This document shows positions 44,495 to 52,730 of a DNA stretch of 64,000 nucleotides, one piece after another. The notes under the pieces are model-generated. The model searched no databases, was not told the DNA's origin, and saw nothing but the letters and a program-made list of their open reading frames with translations. Position numbers and translations under genes: made by a program. Location of the stretch: contig CATEFX010000019.1 of NCBI GenBank assembly GCA_949499105.1, forward strand, positions 62,001 through 126,000. The letters run 5' to 3'. The DNA comes from Formosa sp. Hel1_33_131 (lineage in GTDB: Bacteria; Bacteroidota; Bacteroidia; Flavobacteriales; Flavobacteriaceae). Each line of letters starts with the position of its first letter. The first letter of the stretch is position 1.

Positions 44495-44502
44495 TATATT
44501 TG
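44495..44502 (+). promoter_or_regulatory. Promoter -7 element for the SRP RNA
   Basis: TATATTTG, matching TAnnTTTG, ending 4 bp before the predicted 5' end of the RNA. Confidence 0.65.
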
Positions 44503-44506
44503 CCCT

Positions 44507-44606
44507 GGCAAGTCCTACACAACTAGCTCCTGTTGAATCCTCCAGGGCGGGAACGCAGCAAAGGTAAATGGTTGTAGCGGTGTGATGTAGGTAGCTTGCC
44601 ATTTTT
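44507..44606 (+). ncRNA. ffs: Signal recognition particle RNA (4.5S type)
   Basis: A small bacterial-type SRP RNA of about 95-100 nt. Outer strands GGCAAG (44507-44512) and CTTGCC (44595-44600) pair; the Ffh-binding apical part shows the conserved asymmetric loop sequences TCCTCCAGGGCGGGAACGC and GCAGCAAAGG around about 44539-44564. A short T-run follows (44602-44607). It partners Ffh in cotranslational membrane targeting. Confidence 0.93.
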
Positions 44607-44664
44607 TGTGCCCTTTAGTTTCCTCAATTCTTTTTATCTTTAGCACTCATTATAAAAGTATTAC

Positions 44665-45468
44665 ATGGCAAAAGTAGTTTTAATTACAGGCGGTTCTTCG
44701 GGTATTGGAAAATCAGTAGGGGAGTATCTAACGGATAAAGGATATGTGGTCTATGGTACGAGTCGCTCTCCAGAAAAATGTACAGATTCTAAGTTTCCAT
44801 TGTTAAAACTAGACGTCACTCAATCCGCTTCTATTGCAAGTTGTGTTTCGGAACTGATTTCTAAAACCAATCAAATCGATATTTTGATTAATAATGCTGG
44901 CGTTGGAATTACGGGCCCATTGGAAGAAATTCCAACCCAAGAAATGAAGGCTAATTTTGAAACCAATTTATTTGGTCCTATTCATATGATTAATGCTGTG
45001 TTGCCGTATATGCGCGCTCAAAAATCAGGGTTAATTTTAAACATTACGTCCATTGCGGGCTATATGGGATTGCCTTTTAGAGGCGTTTATAGCGCTAGTA
45101 AAGGGGCTTTAGAACTGATGACCGAATCGTATCGAATGGAACTCAAAGCATTTAATATCAAGCTCAGTAATATTGCGCCAGGTGATTTTGCAACCAACAT
45201 TGCTGCTGGCCGTTATCATGCCCCATTGCTCAAAGACTCTCCTTATAAAAAACCTTATGGGACGACTTTAAATTTAATGGATTCGCATGTAGATTCTGGA
45301 GAAGACCCCTTATTAATGGCTAAAATGATTCATAAAATTATCACGTCCAAAAACCCGAAAATTCATTATAAAGTGGGTGCTTTTTTACAAAAATTCTCGA
45401 TTGTTTTAAAACGAATCCTTCCCGATTTATGGTACGAAGCCCTTTTGTGTCGTTTTTATAAACTCTAA
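44665..45468 (+). CDS. SDR-family oxidoreductase
   Basis: A 267-residue classical short-chain dehydrogenase. NAD(P) loop ITGGSSGIGKSVGEYL, NNAGVG motif, catalytic Ser in ILNITSIAGY, and YxxxK in YSASKGALE. Arg or Ser following the first strand (YGTSRSPEK) suggests NADP. Substrate unknown; the nearest general type is retinol/3-ketoacyl-like SDRs. Single gene after ffs. Confidence 0.87.
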   Translation: MAKVVLITGGSSGIGKSVGEYLTDKGYVVYGTSRSPEKCTDSKFPLLKLDVTQSASIASCVSELISKTNQIDILINNAGVGITGPLEEIPTQEMKANFETNLFGPIHMINAVLPYMRAQKSGLILNITSIAGYMGLPFRGVYSASKGALELMTESYRMELKAFNIKLSNIAPGDFATNIAAGRYHAPLLKDSPYKKPYGTTLNLMDSHVDSGEDPLLMAKMIHKIITSKNPKIHYKVGAFLQKFSIVLKRILPDLWYEALLCRFYKL

Positions 45469-45517
45469 AGCATTATTTATTTATGGGGATTAGCTTTGTC
45501 TAAACAATAGAAAACTC

Positions 45518-45525
45518 TAATTTTG
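45518..45525 (+). promoter_or_regulatory. Promoter (-33/-7) for the FSA-type transaldolase gene
   Basis: -7 element TAATTTTG with a -33 TTTG at 45495-45498, 19 bp upstream: one of the clearest full Bacteroidota promoters in the window. Confidence 0.7.
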
Positions 45526-45555
45526 TCCTATTAATTAAACATAAAAATAAATAGT

Positions 45556-46209
45556 ATGAAATTTTTTATCGACACGGCAAATTTAGCTCAAATTAAAGAA
45601 GCACAAGACCTAGGGGTTCTTGATGGTGTGACTACCAATCCATCCTTAATGGCTAAAGAAGGCATCACAGGTTCACAAAACATTTTGAATCATTACAAAG
45701 CCATTTGTGCTATTGTTGAAGGCGATGTATCTGCCGAAGTTATTTCTACTGATTTTGAAGGGATGGTAAAAGAAGGTGAAGCCCTCGCAGCTTTACATCC
45801 ACAAATTGTGGTGAAACTTCCCATGATTAAAGATGGTGTAAAAGCCTGTAAATATTTTAGTGATAAAGGGATTAGAACTAATGTAACTTTAGTGTTTTCT
45901 GCCGGACAAGCCTTATTAGCTGCCAAAGCGGGTGCCACTTATGTGTCTCCTTTTATTGGTCGTTTGGATGATATTTCAACCGATGGTTTAAATCTAATTG
46001 CCGAAATTCGTTTGATCTATGACAATTATGGATTTGCAACCGAAATTCTAGCGGCGTCTGTGCGTCATACCATGCATGTGATTGACTGTGCGAAGTTAGG
46101 TGCCGATGTCATGACAGGCCCCTTAAGTTCTATTGAAGGTTTACTGCGTCATCCATTAACAGACAGTGGTTTAGCTAAATTCTTAGAAGATTATAAAAAA
46201 GGAAATTAG
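45556..46209 (+). CDS. fsa: Fructose-6-phosphate aldolase/transaldolase-like protein
   Basis: A 217-residue small transaldolase (FSA/TalC type). Seen: MKFFIDTANLAQIKEAQDLG, GVTTNPSLMAKEG, the Schiff-base Lys in IVVKLPMIKDGVKA, and TNVTLVFSAGQALLAAKAGA. FSA-type enzymes split or form fructose 6-phosphate, or act as short transaldolases; the two cannot be told apart here. Followed by a strong terminator. Confidence 0.9.
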   Translation: MKFFIDTANLAQIKEAQDLGVLDGVTTNPSLMAKEGITGSQNILNHYKAICAIVEGDVSAEVISTDFEGMVKEGEALAALHPQIVVKLPMIKDGVKACKYFSDKGIRTNVTLVFSAGQALLAAKAGATYVSPFIGRLDDISTDGLNLIAEIRLIYDNYGFATEILAASVRHTMHVIDCAKLGADVMTGPLSSIEGLLRHPLTDSGLAKFLEDYKKGN

Positions 46210-46241
46210 AACTCTAATTTCAAACCAATAATTTAACTGGT

Positions 46242-46320
46242 CGTCCGAAAAAACTCTTTCTTGAGAAGCTGAACTCATTTCAGTTTCTCATGTTAATTTA
46301 CTTTTCGGACGGCTTTTTTT
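46242..46320 (+). terminator. Terminator after the transaldolase gene
   Basis: Outer stem CGTCCGAAAA (46242-46251) / TTTTCGGACG (46302-46311), an inner imperfect stem GAGAAGCTGAA / TTCAGTTTCTC, and a T-run to 46320. The T-run reaches the stop codon of the convergent TlpA-like gene. Confidence 0.8.
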
Positions 46321-47725
46321 ATTTATATTCCTGAAGCGTTTTGTTTAAAGTAGGATCAAATAAATCGGCGGTTACATTTAAGATCAACCCCTCACGATCT
46401 ACAATCAAAACCTTTTTTATATAGTTGATTGCCAAGCGTTTTTTGGCATAAGACGGATCTGAAAATCGATACTCATTATTGATATTAAACTGATTGCCGA
46501 AGATCATATTACGCCATACATTGGTATGCATGGAGTTGATATTAATCGCAATAAAATCAATGGTTGGAAATTTCGCTTGTAAGGTTTTAACCTTAATATG
46601 ACTATTTTCAAAATGATAACGACTCGCATTATCCCAAAAATAAATAACCGTTGTTTTGTCAAAAATAGAATTAATATTTAAAGTTTCATTTTTATGGTTC
46701 ACCACTTCAATGGCCGGTAGTGGATACCCTGATTGAAGTCCTTGCGCATGTTTAAATAAATTTTTAATATATGTTTTATCCTTTTCAATAGTGCTTTTTT
46801 CTAAGAAGGATTGATATAAGATATAACTCTGATCGATGGATTTTGAATTCGAAATGAAGTTACGTGTCGTATATTTTAATAAATTATTTTTAATCATGGT
46901 ATTGGTCACCAAACTATTGATAAGCTCCAACTTGCGCATGGTGTAATCCAATGAATTGTGTTCTAATGTAAAATCTGCATTCGACCTTGTTAATTGATCG
47001 AGTGCGAGGTTATTAATATGCGGAAATAAAAAATTATAATAGGGATAAAAATCTTTCAGATCGATATCATTGTAAACGATATTTTCTCTAAACTCATAAA
47101 AAATAGCAGGAAGTTTCTTGAACTCACTCAGGTTATTTTTCCCATAGTGATGGAAAGGGTAGAGTTCTTTTTTGGTGAAATAATTGTAATTAATACTTGC
47201 TTGGGCTATTTTTTCAAAAAGTTCAGAGTTAGGGTTTTCTTTTAAAAACAACTGTAATTCTTTAGTGTTTTTTTCAATCAAACTTTCAATCGTGAAATGA
47301 TAATCAAAAGGAGATTTTTTATAATACACATTAATCTCACTACTTTCTTTTTCTAACTTCAGTAATAAGTTGATGAGAAAATTATTTTTTTTGGCGCCAA
47401 TCCCATTATACACAATCGATTCGTCAAAATCATGCGTATTAATGTGCATCATAATACTGTCATTGGCTTCGAGTAATATAGTTTGGTGTTTTCCACCATG
47501 CACAAATGAATGAATTCCAGGTTCAAAGGTTGTGAAATGGTGAAAAAATCGATTATTAGCATTTAAATAAAGCGTATCGATATTGTTTTGAGTATCATAT
47601 AACACCACATAGTTATTACTTGGATTAATGATGTCGCCTCCCACAAAAACAGCCTTATTCTCTCTGTGAGTGCTTTGGCAACTACAAAGGACTAAAAGTC
47701 CGTAAAGGAGGTGTATTGGTTTCAT
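46319..47725 (-). CDS. TlpA-like thioredoxin-fold lipoprotein without catalytic cysteines
   Basis: A 468-residue lipoprotein (LYGLLVLCSCQ, lipid Cys at residue 14 or 16). Residues about 340-468 follow the thioredoxin/TlpA pattern seen in Bacteroidota: LPAIEVVNHKNETLNINSIF, then TVIYFWDNASRYHFENSHIK where the usual FWxxWCxxC should be, then FIAININSMHTNVWRNM. Both catalytic cysteines are absent. The N-terminal part is the extra domain common in these proteins. It should be membrane-anchored in the periplasm. Redox activity is unlikely; a binding or chaperone role is possible. Confidence 0.8.
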   Translation of the reverse strand: MKPIHLLYGLLVLCSCQSTHRENKAVFVGGDIINPSNNYVVLYDTQNNIDTLYLNANNRFFHHFTTFEPGIHSFVHGGKHQTILLEANDSIMMHINTHDFDESIVYNGIGAKKNNFLINLLLKLEKESSEINVYYKKSPFDYHFTIESLIEKNTKELQLFLKENPNSELFEKIAQASINYNYFTKKELYPFHHYGKNNLSEFKKLPAIFYEFRENIVYNDIDLKDFYPYYNFLFPHINNLALDQLTRSNADFTLEHNSLDYTMRKLELINSLVTNTMIKNNLLKYTTRNFISNSKSIDQSYILYQSFLEKSTIEKDKTYIKNLFKHAQGLQSGYPLPAIEVVNHKNETLNINSIFDKTTVIYFWDNASRYHFENSHIKVKTLQAKFPTIDFIAININSMHTNVWRNMIFGNQFNINNEYRFSDPSYAKKRLAINYIKKVLIVDREGLILNVTADLFDPTLNKTLQEYK

Positions 47726-47848
47726 TTGTAATAATATCTGACGTATAATATCTTAGTTCTATCAAAAGTAAGCTTATAGACGATTCATTCTTGTTAAGGC
47801 GTTGTTAAATTACGAGGCTGTTTAATTTGGTGAGTGGTTTGATTTATT

Positions 47849-47856
47849 TACTTTTG
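47849..47856 (+). promoter_or_regulatory. Promoter (-33/-7) for the ABC-F gene
   Basis: TACTTTTG with a TTTG at 47826-47829, 19 bp upstream; start codon 17 bp downstream. Confidence 0.65.
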
Positions 47857-47873
47857 CAAAAATTATTTTAAGC

Positions 47874-49490
47874 ATGTTATCAGTTTCAAACTTATCAGTA
47901 CAATTCGGAAAACGTATTCTTTTTGATGAAGTCAATACGTCTTTTAATACCGGAAATTGCTATGGAATTATTGGCGCCAATGGGGCTGGTAAATCGACCT
48001 TTCTAAAAATCATCGCAGGCGTTCAAGAACCAACGTCTGGCCATGTACATTTAGAACCCGGAAAACGCATGTCGGTTCTGGAACAAAATCACAACTTATA
48101 TGATGAGCATACGGTTTTGGAAACGGTGATTATCGGAAACAAACCCTTGTTTAAAATAAAGGCCGAAATTGATGCGTTGTACAACGATTACTCAGATGCA
48201 AATGCCGATCGCATTGGAGAATTACAAGTCCAATTTGAAGAAATGAATGGGTGGAATGCCGATAGTGATGCCGCTTCAATGCTTTCTAATTTAGGCATTA
48301 AAGAGGAACATCATTACACCTTGATGAAGGATTTGGACGGTAAACAAAAGGTACGGGTCTTATTGGCGCAAGCTTTATTTGGTTCGCCCGATGTGCTAAT
48401 TATGGATGAGCCAACCAATGATTTGGATTATGAAACCATTTCTTGGTTAGAGCATTTCTTAGCCAATTATGACAACTGTGTGATTGTAGTATCGCATGAC
48501 CGCCACTTTTTAGATTCGGTGTGTACGCATATTTCTGACATCGATTATAATAAAATCAATCACTTTTCTGGAAACTATACCTTTTGGTATGAATCTTCTC
48601 AGTTGGCCGCCAAACAACGCGCCCAACTCAACAAAAAATCAGAAGATAAAAAGAAAGAATTAGAAGAATTTATCCGTCGTTTTTCAGCCAATATGGCGAA
48701 ATCCAAACAAGCCACCAGTCGTAAAAAAATGATTGATAAATTGGATGTTTCTGAAATCCGTCCATCGAGCAGACGCTATCCGGCCATTATCTTTGAACGA
48801 GACCGGGAGGCTGGGGATCAGATTCTGAATGTTGAAAAATTAGCCTTTGAATTGGAAGGGGAGACCCTTTTTGATAAAATCGATTTTAACTTAAATAAAG
48901 GCGATAAAGTCGTGGTATATTCAAAGGATTCTAGAGCCACTTCGGCATTTTATGAGATCGTTAAAGGAAATTTGGACGCTAAAAATGGAACGTTTCTTTG
49001 GGGCGTGACCACCACGCAATCGTATTTGCCGTTGGATAACAGCAGTTTTTTTAAGCAAGCGATGAATTTAGTCGATTGGTTACGTCAATGGGCAAAAACA
49101 GAAGAAGAACGTGAAGAAGTGCACATTCGAGGCTTTTTGGGGAAAATGATATTTAGTGGTGAAGAAGCGCTCAAACAATCCAATGTATTGTCGGGAGGCG
49201 AGAAGGTGCGTTGTATGCTTTCACGTATGATGATGATGCGTGCTAATGTTCTTATGCTCGATGAACCCACCAATCACTTGGATCTGGAAAGCATTACCGC
49301 TTTTAATAATTCTCTAAAAAACTTTAAAGGCACGGTACTGTTTACCACCCATGATCATGAGTTTTCACAAACCTTGGCCAACCGTGTCATTGAGCTGACT
49401 CCTAAGGGCGTTATTGACCGCTATACGACTTTTGATGAGTACATGCAAGATGCTAAGATTAAGGAGCTGCGAGCGAAGATGTATGGGTAG
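47874..49490 (+). CDS. ABC-F family ATPase with one degenerate ATP site
   Basis: A 538-residue duplicated ABC protein without membrane segments. ABC-F proteins act on the ribosome in translation or antibiotic protection. NBD1: Walker A GANGAGKST (34-42), Walker B VLIMDEP (174-180), but signature LDGKQ (154-158) in place of LSGGQ. A basic, helical linker follows (about 245-300, KKSEDKKKELEEFIRRF). NBD2: the P-loop is lost (VVYSKDSRATSAF at about 347-359), while signature LSGGE (439-443) and Walker B VLMLDEPTNHLD (459-470) are normal. Thus the site formed by NBD1 Walker A and NBD2 signature is canonical and the other is degenerate. Similar relatives exist in Bacteroidota as far as I recall (YbiT-like). 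Confidence 0.9.
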   Translation: MLSVSNLSVQFGKRILFDEVNTSFNTGNCYGIIGANGAGKSTFLKIIAGVQEPTSGHVHLEPGKRMSVLEQNHNLYDEHTVLETVIIGNKPLFKIKAEIDALYNDYSDANADRIGELQVQFEEMNGWNADSDAASMLSNLGIKEEHHYTLMKDLDGKQKVRVLLAQALFGSPDVLIMDEPTNDLDYETISWLEHFLANYDNCVIVVSHDRHFLDSVCTHISDIDYNKINHFSGNYTFWYESSQLAAKQRAQLNKKSEDKKKELEEFIRRFSANMAKSKQATSRKKMIDKLDVSEIRPSSRRYPAIIFERDREAGDQILNVEKLAFELEGETLFDKIDFNLNKGDKVVVYSKDSRATSAFYEIVKGNLDAKNGTFLWGVTTTQSYLPLDNSSFFKQAMNLVDWLRQWAKTEEEREEVHIRGFLGKMIFSGEEALKQSNVLSGGEKVRCMLSRMMMMRANVLMLDEPTNHLDLESITAFNNSLKNFKGTVLFTTHDHEFSQTLANRVIELTPKGVIDRYTTFDEYMQDAKIKELRAKMYG

Positions 49491-49546
49491 GAGGTTAGTA
49501 ATTTTTAGGTTACGTTCCTTTTTTGTTCTAAACTCATTTTTTTATG

Positions 49547-49573
49547 TCCCGCTAAGTCAGTAGACTTTGTGGC
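49547..49573 (+). repeat. REP-like palindrome, copy B
   Basis: TCCCGCTAAGT, centre CAGTAG, ACTTTGTGGC. Arms match copy A (40293-40316, opposite strand) with one difference. Located 57 bp after the ABC-F stop codon. Confidence 0.5.
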
Positions 49574-49582
49574 GCTAGGTTT

Positions 49583-49972
49583 TTATCTTTTTACTAAAGA
49601 AACCAATCCGTGTATTGAAACTCCTAATAAAATAAGATATAAGCTGATTCGTGTCAAAGGTCTTTCAATTTGTTCAGTTGGTAATTCCGTGAAAAAACCA
49701 TAAACAACAAGAAAAGTTGCACTAAAAATAATTATAGATGCAAAGAATTGAATTTTTTTCAACAATTTTATATTCGAAATTCTGAAATGAATTCCAAGTG
49801 AAACATTGATTAAACCAAAAAGTAAAATATATAAATGTCCAGCTCTAAATAATGCTCTATTCATTAATTCCATATTTCTCAAATGATCGTAATTATGATG
49901 CATATATTGTCCTGTCAAAAGAAAAACAATAATAATTACTATTCCCAAATAAAAATGAATTTTGCCAAGCAT
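49583..49972 (-). CDS. Four-helix membrane protein of unknown function
   Basis: A 129-residue protein with four hydrophobic segments (HFYLGIVIIIVFLLTG; LYILLFGLINVSLGIHF; IQFFASIIIFSATFLVVYGFF; ISLYLILLGVSIHGLVSL). His residues in QYMHHNYDHL and RAGHLYILL are notable and could bind metal or haem. No family recognised. The short ORF upstream ends 2 bp before it. Confidence 0.7.
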   Translation of the reverse strand: MLGKIHFYLGIVIIIVFLLTGQYMHHNYDHLRNMELMNRALFRAGHLYILLFGLINVSLGIHFRISNIKLLKKIQFFASIIIFSATFLVVYGFFTELPTEQIERPLTRISLYLILLGVSIHGLVSLVKR

Positions 49973-49974
49973 AT

Positions 49975-50157
49975 TTATGTTATTTCAACTTTCGGCTGTT
50001 GTTTCTTGAGATGATTGGTAATAGGTTTGTATTTGATTCCGTTACGTGAACCATTCATCAACTTTATCGTTTGAATAAGCTCATGATTACAAAAAAAAGA
50101 AATCTTACCGATTGATTCATCGCGAAGAGTCCTCAGGAGGCGCTTTAGGTTTTTCAT
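49975..50157 (-). CDS. Possible 60-residue basic protein
   Basis: ATG at 50155-50157 gives MKNLKRLLRTLRDESIGKIS, then a middle with FCNHELIQTIKLMNGSRNG and a basic tail. The frame is open for 21 further codons to a TTG at 50220, but that extension (rich in F, Y, W) looks non-coding. It ends 2 bp before the four-helix membrane protein. No family recognised; might be a fragment of a larger lost gene. Confidence 0.35.
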   Translation of the reverse strand: MKNLKRLLRTLRDESIGKISFFCNHELIQTIKLMNGSRNGIKYKPITNHLKKQQPKVEIT

Positions 50158-50260
50158 AGATAAAAACAGATTTGGGGCTGTTGTTTTCCAAAGGTAGTAA
50201 AAAAAGGAAAGCACTGACAATGAAGTTATTAATTTTATTAAAACTCATAACCAACAAGTA

Positions 50261-50297
50261 AAAAAAAAAGGATAAAAACCGAAGTGTATTATCCTTT
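50261..50297 (-). terminator. Terminator after the deleted fucosidase paralogue
   Basis: On the minus strand: stem AAAGGATAA / TTATCCTTT followed by at least eight T. It lies 20 bp past the stop of the T9SS sorting-signal remnant, so it is the original 3' end of that gene. Confidence 0.75.
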
Positions 50298-50317
50298 AAT
50301 CTGTTTGTTGCTATTCT

Positions 50318-50440
50318 TTATTTTATGAGAAGTTTAGTGGTTTTATATTGAGTCCTATCACTTTTAATTTTGCAGAAATACACCCCTGAACTTAGGCTCC
50401 CTCTGTTAAATTTTAGTTCATTTGCGCCAAACGTCGCTCC
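50318..50440 (-). pseudogene. Remnant of a type IX secretion C-terminal sorting domain
   Basis: In the +1 frame relative to the upstream N-terminal remnant, the minus strand encodes TFGANELKFNRGSLSSGVYF followed by CKIKSDRTQYKTTKLLIK and a TAA stop (50318-50320). The LSSGVYF..K..........TKLLIK pattern is that of the Por-secretion (T9SS type A) C-terminal domain that directs cargo across the outer membrane in Bacteroidota. Only the last ~40 residues remain. The frame joins out of phase to a fucosidase-like N-terminus, so nothing functional is made. Confidence 0.75.
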
Positions 50441-50672
50441 ATTTCATTTCAGCTTCAGTAGCATACAATTCTTTTTGCTGGGTTGCGTTGATATACATCG
50501 AAGAATCTTTGGCTGGAAAATGCCATTGTTTGAAGTCTAATTTAACTGGTTTCTTTTTTTCTTGGCTGTTCGCAACCACAGAAATAAGCATCATAGTCAA
50601 TACAATTGAATAGGATCGTTTAAAACAATTAGTCCTGTACTTTTTTGAAAAAAAATAATTAAATGGATTCAT
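50418..50672 (-). pseudogene. N-terminal remnant of a fucosidase paralogue
   Basis: An 84-codon frame, MNPFNYFFSKKYRTNCFKRS..., whose residues 49-78 (QWHFPAKDSSMY...ATQQKELYATEAEMKW) are nearly identical to residues 51-80 of the neighbouring GH29 fucosidase. It then breaks off (SDVWRK, stop). The signal peptide is kept but ends VVANSQEKK, with Ser in place of the lipobox Cys of the intact copy (LLNCQEKK). The upstream ~130 bp are also similar between copies, so promoter and 5' end were duplicated together. A deletion fused this end to a T9SS sorting-domain remnant. Confidence 0.8.
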
Positions 50673-50867
50673 TTATATTTAGATTAATAATTTTAGAATC
50701 ACAACATTGACCGATTCGTCAAAATCATGATTATGGATTATAAAATAGCTTGCTAAAAATATAAATTGGTTATGATGTAAATAGGCTAGCCATATTCCAT
50801 GTGTCTATAAAAAACACATCATTTAAGGGGCACCGCTCTTCATCGGTTTTCTTATCGTTAATAGTCT

Positions 50868-52730
50868 TTATTCAAAAGCATTAAAGGCATTAATTCGAAT
50901 TGATTTTGTGGACTTAGTAGGAGAAAATCGAAGTCCATAAATAGCGGCTCCATTTAGTTTAATTCGTAAACCTTCTCCAATATGTGTTCCTGTATAAACA
51001 GTCGTCCATTTGTTTTGTTTGTTTTTTACTTCGAGATGAAAGGCTCGGACACAGTGAGAACCCATGTGTTCATTTAGCAAAACTGTTCTTATTTTTTTAG
51101 GCGTTTTAAAATCTAATTGTATAAACTTATTTTTATCGTCATTTTTTGGTTCCCATGATGATTTTAAATGAATCCCTTCACTAAAAACATTTTTTACATC
51201 CGTAAAAAGAACATTTGCACTTTTCTTAGGACTTGTAGAAGAAGACTCTGAAATATCCAACTCATTTTTATTGATCGGATTCACGTTCCATGTTTCGATA
51301 CGATCAAAAGATGACGGATCTTCTGCGAGCGTTAATTCAACAATATTATCTATATTTTTATCAAAGGCTTCTTTATCAAAATGAAGAACTAGTTTTCCAT
51401 TTTTGATTTTGTAGTTTTGGAATCCATTAGTAATCCCTTTTGCTTTAATTATTTTTGTTGGTAAGAGGGGTAATTCAATAATTGGACTGGCGTTGTTAGC
51501 GAATCGTTGTAAGACATGAATGTAGAGTTTGTTACCAATTTGAGCAGAAGCTCCATAGGCACCTCCTATATAAATGCCTCGACGCGTATTTTTTATAGTA
51601 GGTCCATATTGTTTCATCCATTGGCCAATTTTGTAGGCCTCTTTGGCTTCCTTTTCAACAAATTCTCCTTTAGCGTTAGGGCCTATATTTAATAATAAAT
51701 TTCCGCCATTCCCTGCAATTTGAACTAAAATCCCAAGAACTGTTTCAAAAGGTTTAATAGGGCCAGTCGCAGTATATAACCATCGGTCTGTAAGAGTGAT
51801 ACAAGATTCCCAGTACCGGTGATGATTGACAGGACCTAATCCTTGCTCGGGAGTGTCATAGTCTCCACGATCTTTTAATGGCCAACCAAAGCCAGTTCGA
51901 GGATTTGAGAGGATGCCTGGCTGCCATTGTTTCATCTCCTTATAAAGGTTATAGGAATCCCATTGCCAGTATTTGGTTCCAAGATTGTCCCACCAAATTC
52001 CATCTATTTTGCCGTATTCAGTATATAACTGTTTGATGTGTTCTTTCATATAAGGCAGGTAGTTTTCATAATGCTTTTCACGAAGATTATCTGGGTGTGT
52101 CCAATCGGGTTGTGAATAGTACCAAAAAAGTTTGACTCCAGCTCTATGGGCTGCATCTGCAAGTTCTCTTGCAATATCTCTTTTGAAAGGCGTGTTCATA
52201 ATCGTATAATCCGAGTTTTTGGCATCAAAAAAGGCAAACCCATCATGATGTTTCACAGTAAAAACATAATAGTCGGCTCCAAAATCCTTAATTTGTTGCA
52301 TCCATCGGTCGGCATCAAAGTTTACTGGGTTAAATTTTTTGTATAAATTATCATAAATCTCAGGATCAACGCCATCTTTTGAAGGTCGTCCCGAACCAGG
52401 TCGTTCTCCATTACGTCCCCAACTGAGGCTTGTCGTTTCAAATAATGCAGGCCCCCAGTGAGAAAAAATACCGAACTTGGCGTCTTTGTACCATTTCATT
52501 TCGGCTTCGGTAGCGTACAATTCTTTTTGTTGGTCTGCTGTGACATACATCGAAGAATCCTTGGCAGGGAAATGCCATTGGCTTGTTCCAGTTTTCTTTT
52601 TTATGCTAGTTTCAGATTTCTTTTTTTCTTGACAATTCAATAATACGGAGGACAGAAGAGTACATATTACGATTTGTCTAAAATTCTTATAAACGTGTTT
52701 TTTCGATAAAAAATAATGGGGTAGATTCAT
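50868..52730 (-). CDS. GH29 alpha-L-fucosidase lipoprotein
   Basis: A 620-residue lipoprotein (lipobox LLNC, Cys33) with a GH29 catalytic barrel at about residues 70-400: KFGIFSHWGPALFE, YYVFTVKHHDGFAFFDAKNS, the nucleophile region YGKIDGIWWDNLGTKYW (Asp in WWDN), and GNGGNLLLNIGPNAKGE. A beta-sandwich follows (about 410-480), then an F5/8-type discoidin-like C-terminal domain (FIQLDFKTPKKIRTVLLNEH; GLRFSPTKSTKSIRINAFNA). It should release terminal L-fucose from algal or host glycans at the cell surface. No sulfatase or SusCD genes flank it; the only linked relative is the deleted paralogue downstream. Confidence 0.92.
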   Translation of the reverse strand: MNLPHYFLSKKHVYKNFRQIVICTLLSSVLLNCQEKKKSETSIKKKTGTSQWHFPAKDSSMYVTADQQKELYATEAEMKWYKDAKFGIFSHWGPALFETTSLSWGRNGERPGSGRPSKDGVDPEIYDNLYKKFNPVNFDADRWMQQIKDFGADYYVFTVKHHDGFAFFDAKNSDYTIMNTPFKRDIARELADAAHRAGVKLFWYYSQPDWTHPDNLREKHYENYLPYMKEHIKQLYTEYGKIDGIWWDNLGTKYWQWDSYNLYKEMKQWQPGILSNPRTGFGWPLKDRGDYDTPEQGLGPVNHHRYWESCITLTDRWLYTATGPIKPFETVLGILVQIAGNGGNLLLNIGPNAKGEFVEKEAKEAYKIGQWMKQYGPTIKNTRRGIYIGGAYGASAQIGNKLYIHVLQRFANNASPIIELPLLPTKIIKAKGITNGFQNYKIKNGKLVLHFDKEAFDKNIDNIVELTLAEDPSSFDRIETWNVNPINKNELDISESSSTSPKKSANVLFTDVKNVFSEGIHLKSSWEPKNDDKNKFIQLDFKTPKKIRTVLLNEHMGSHCVRAFHLEVKNKQNKWTTVYTGTHIGEGLRIKLNGAAIYGLRFSPTKSTKSIRINAFNAFE

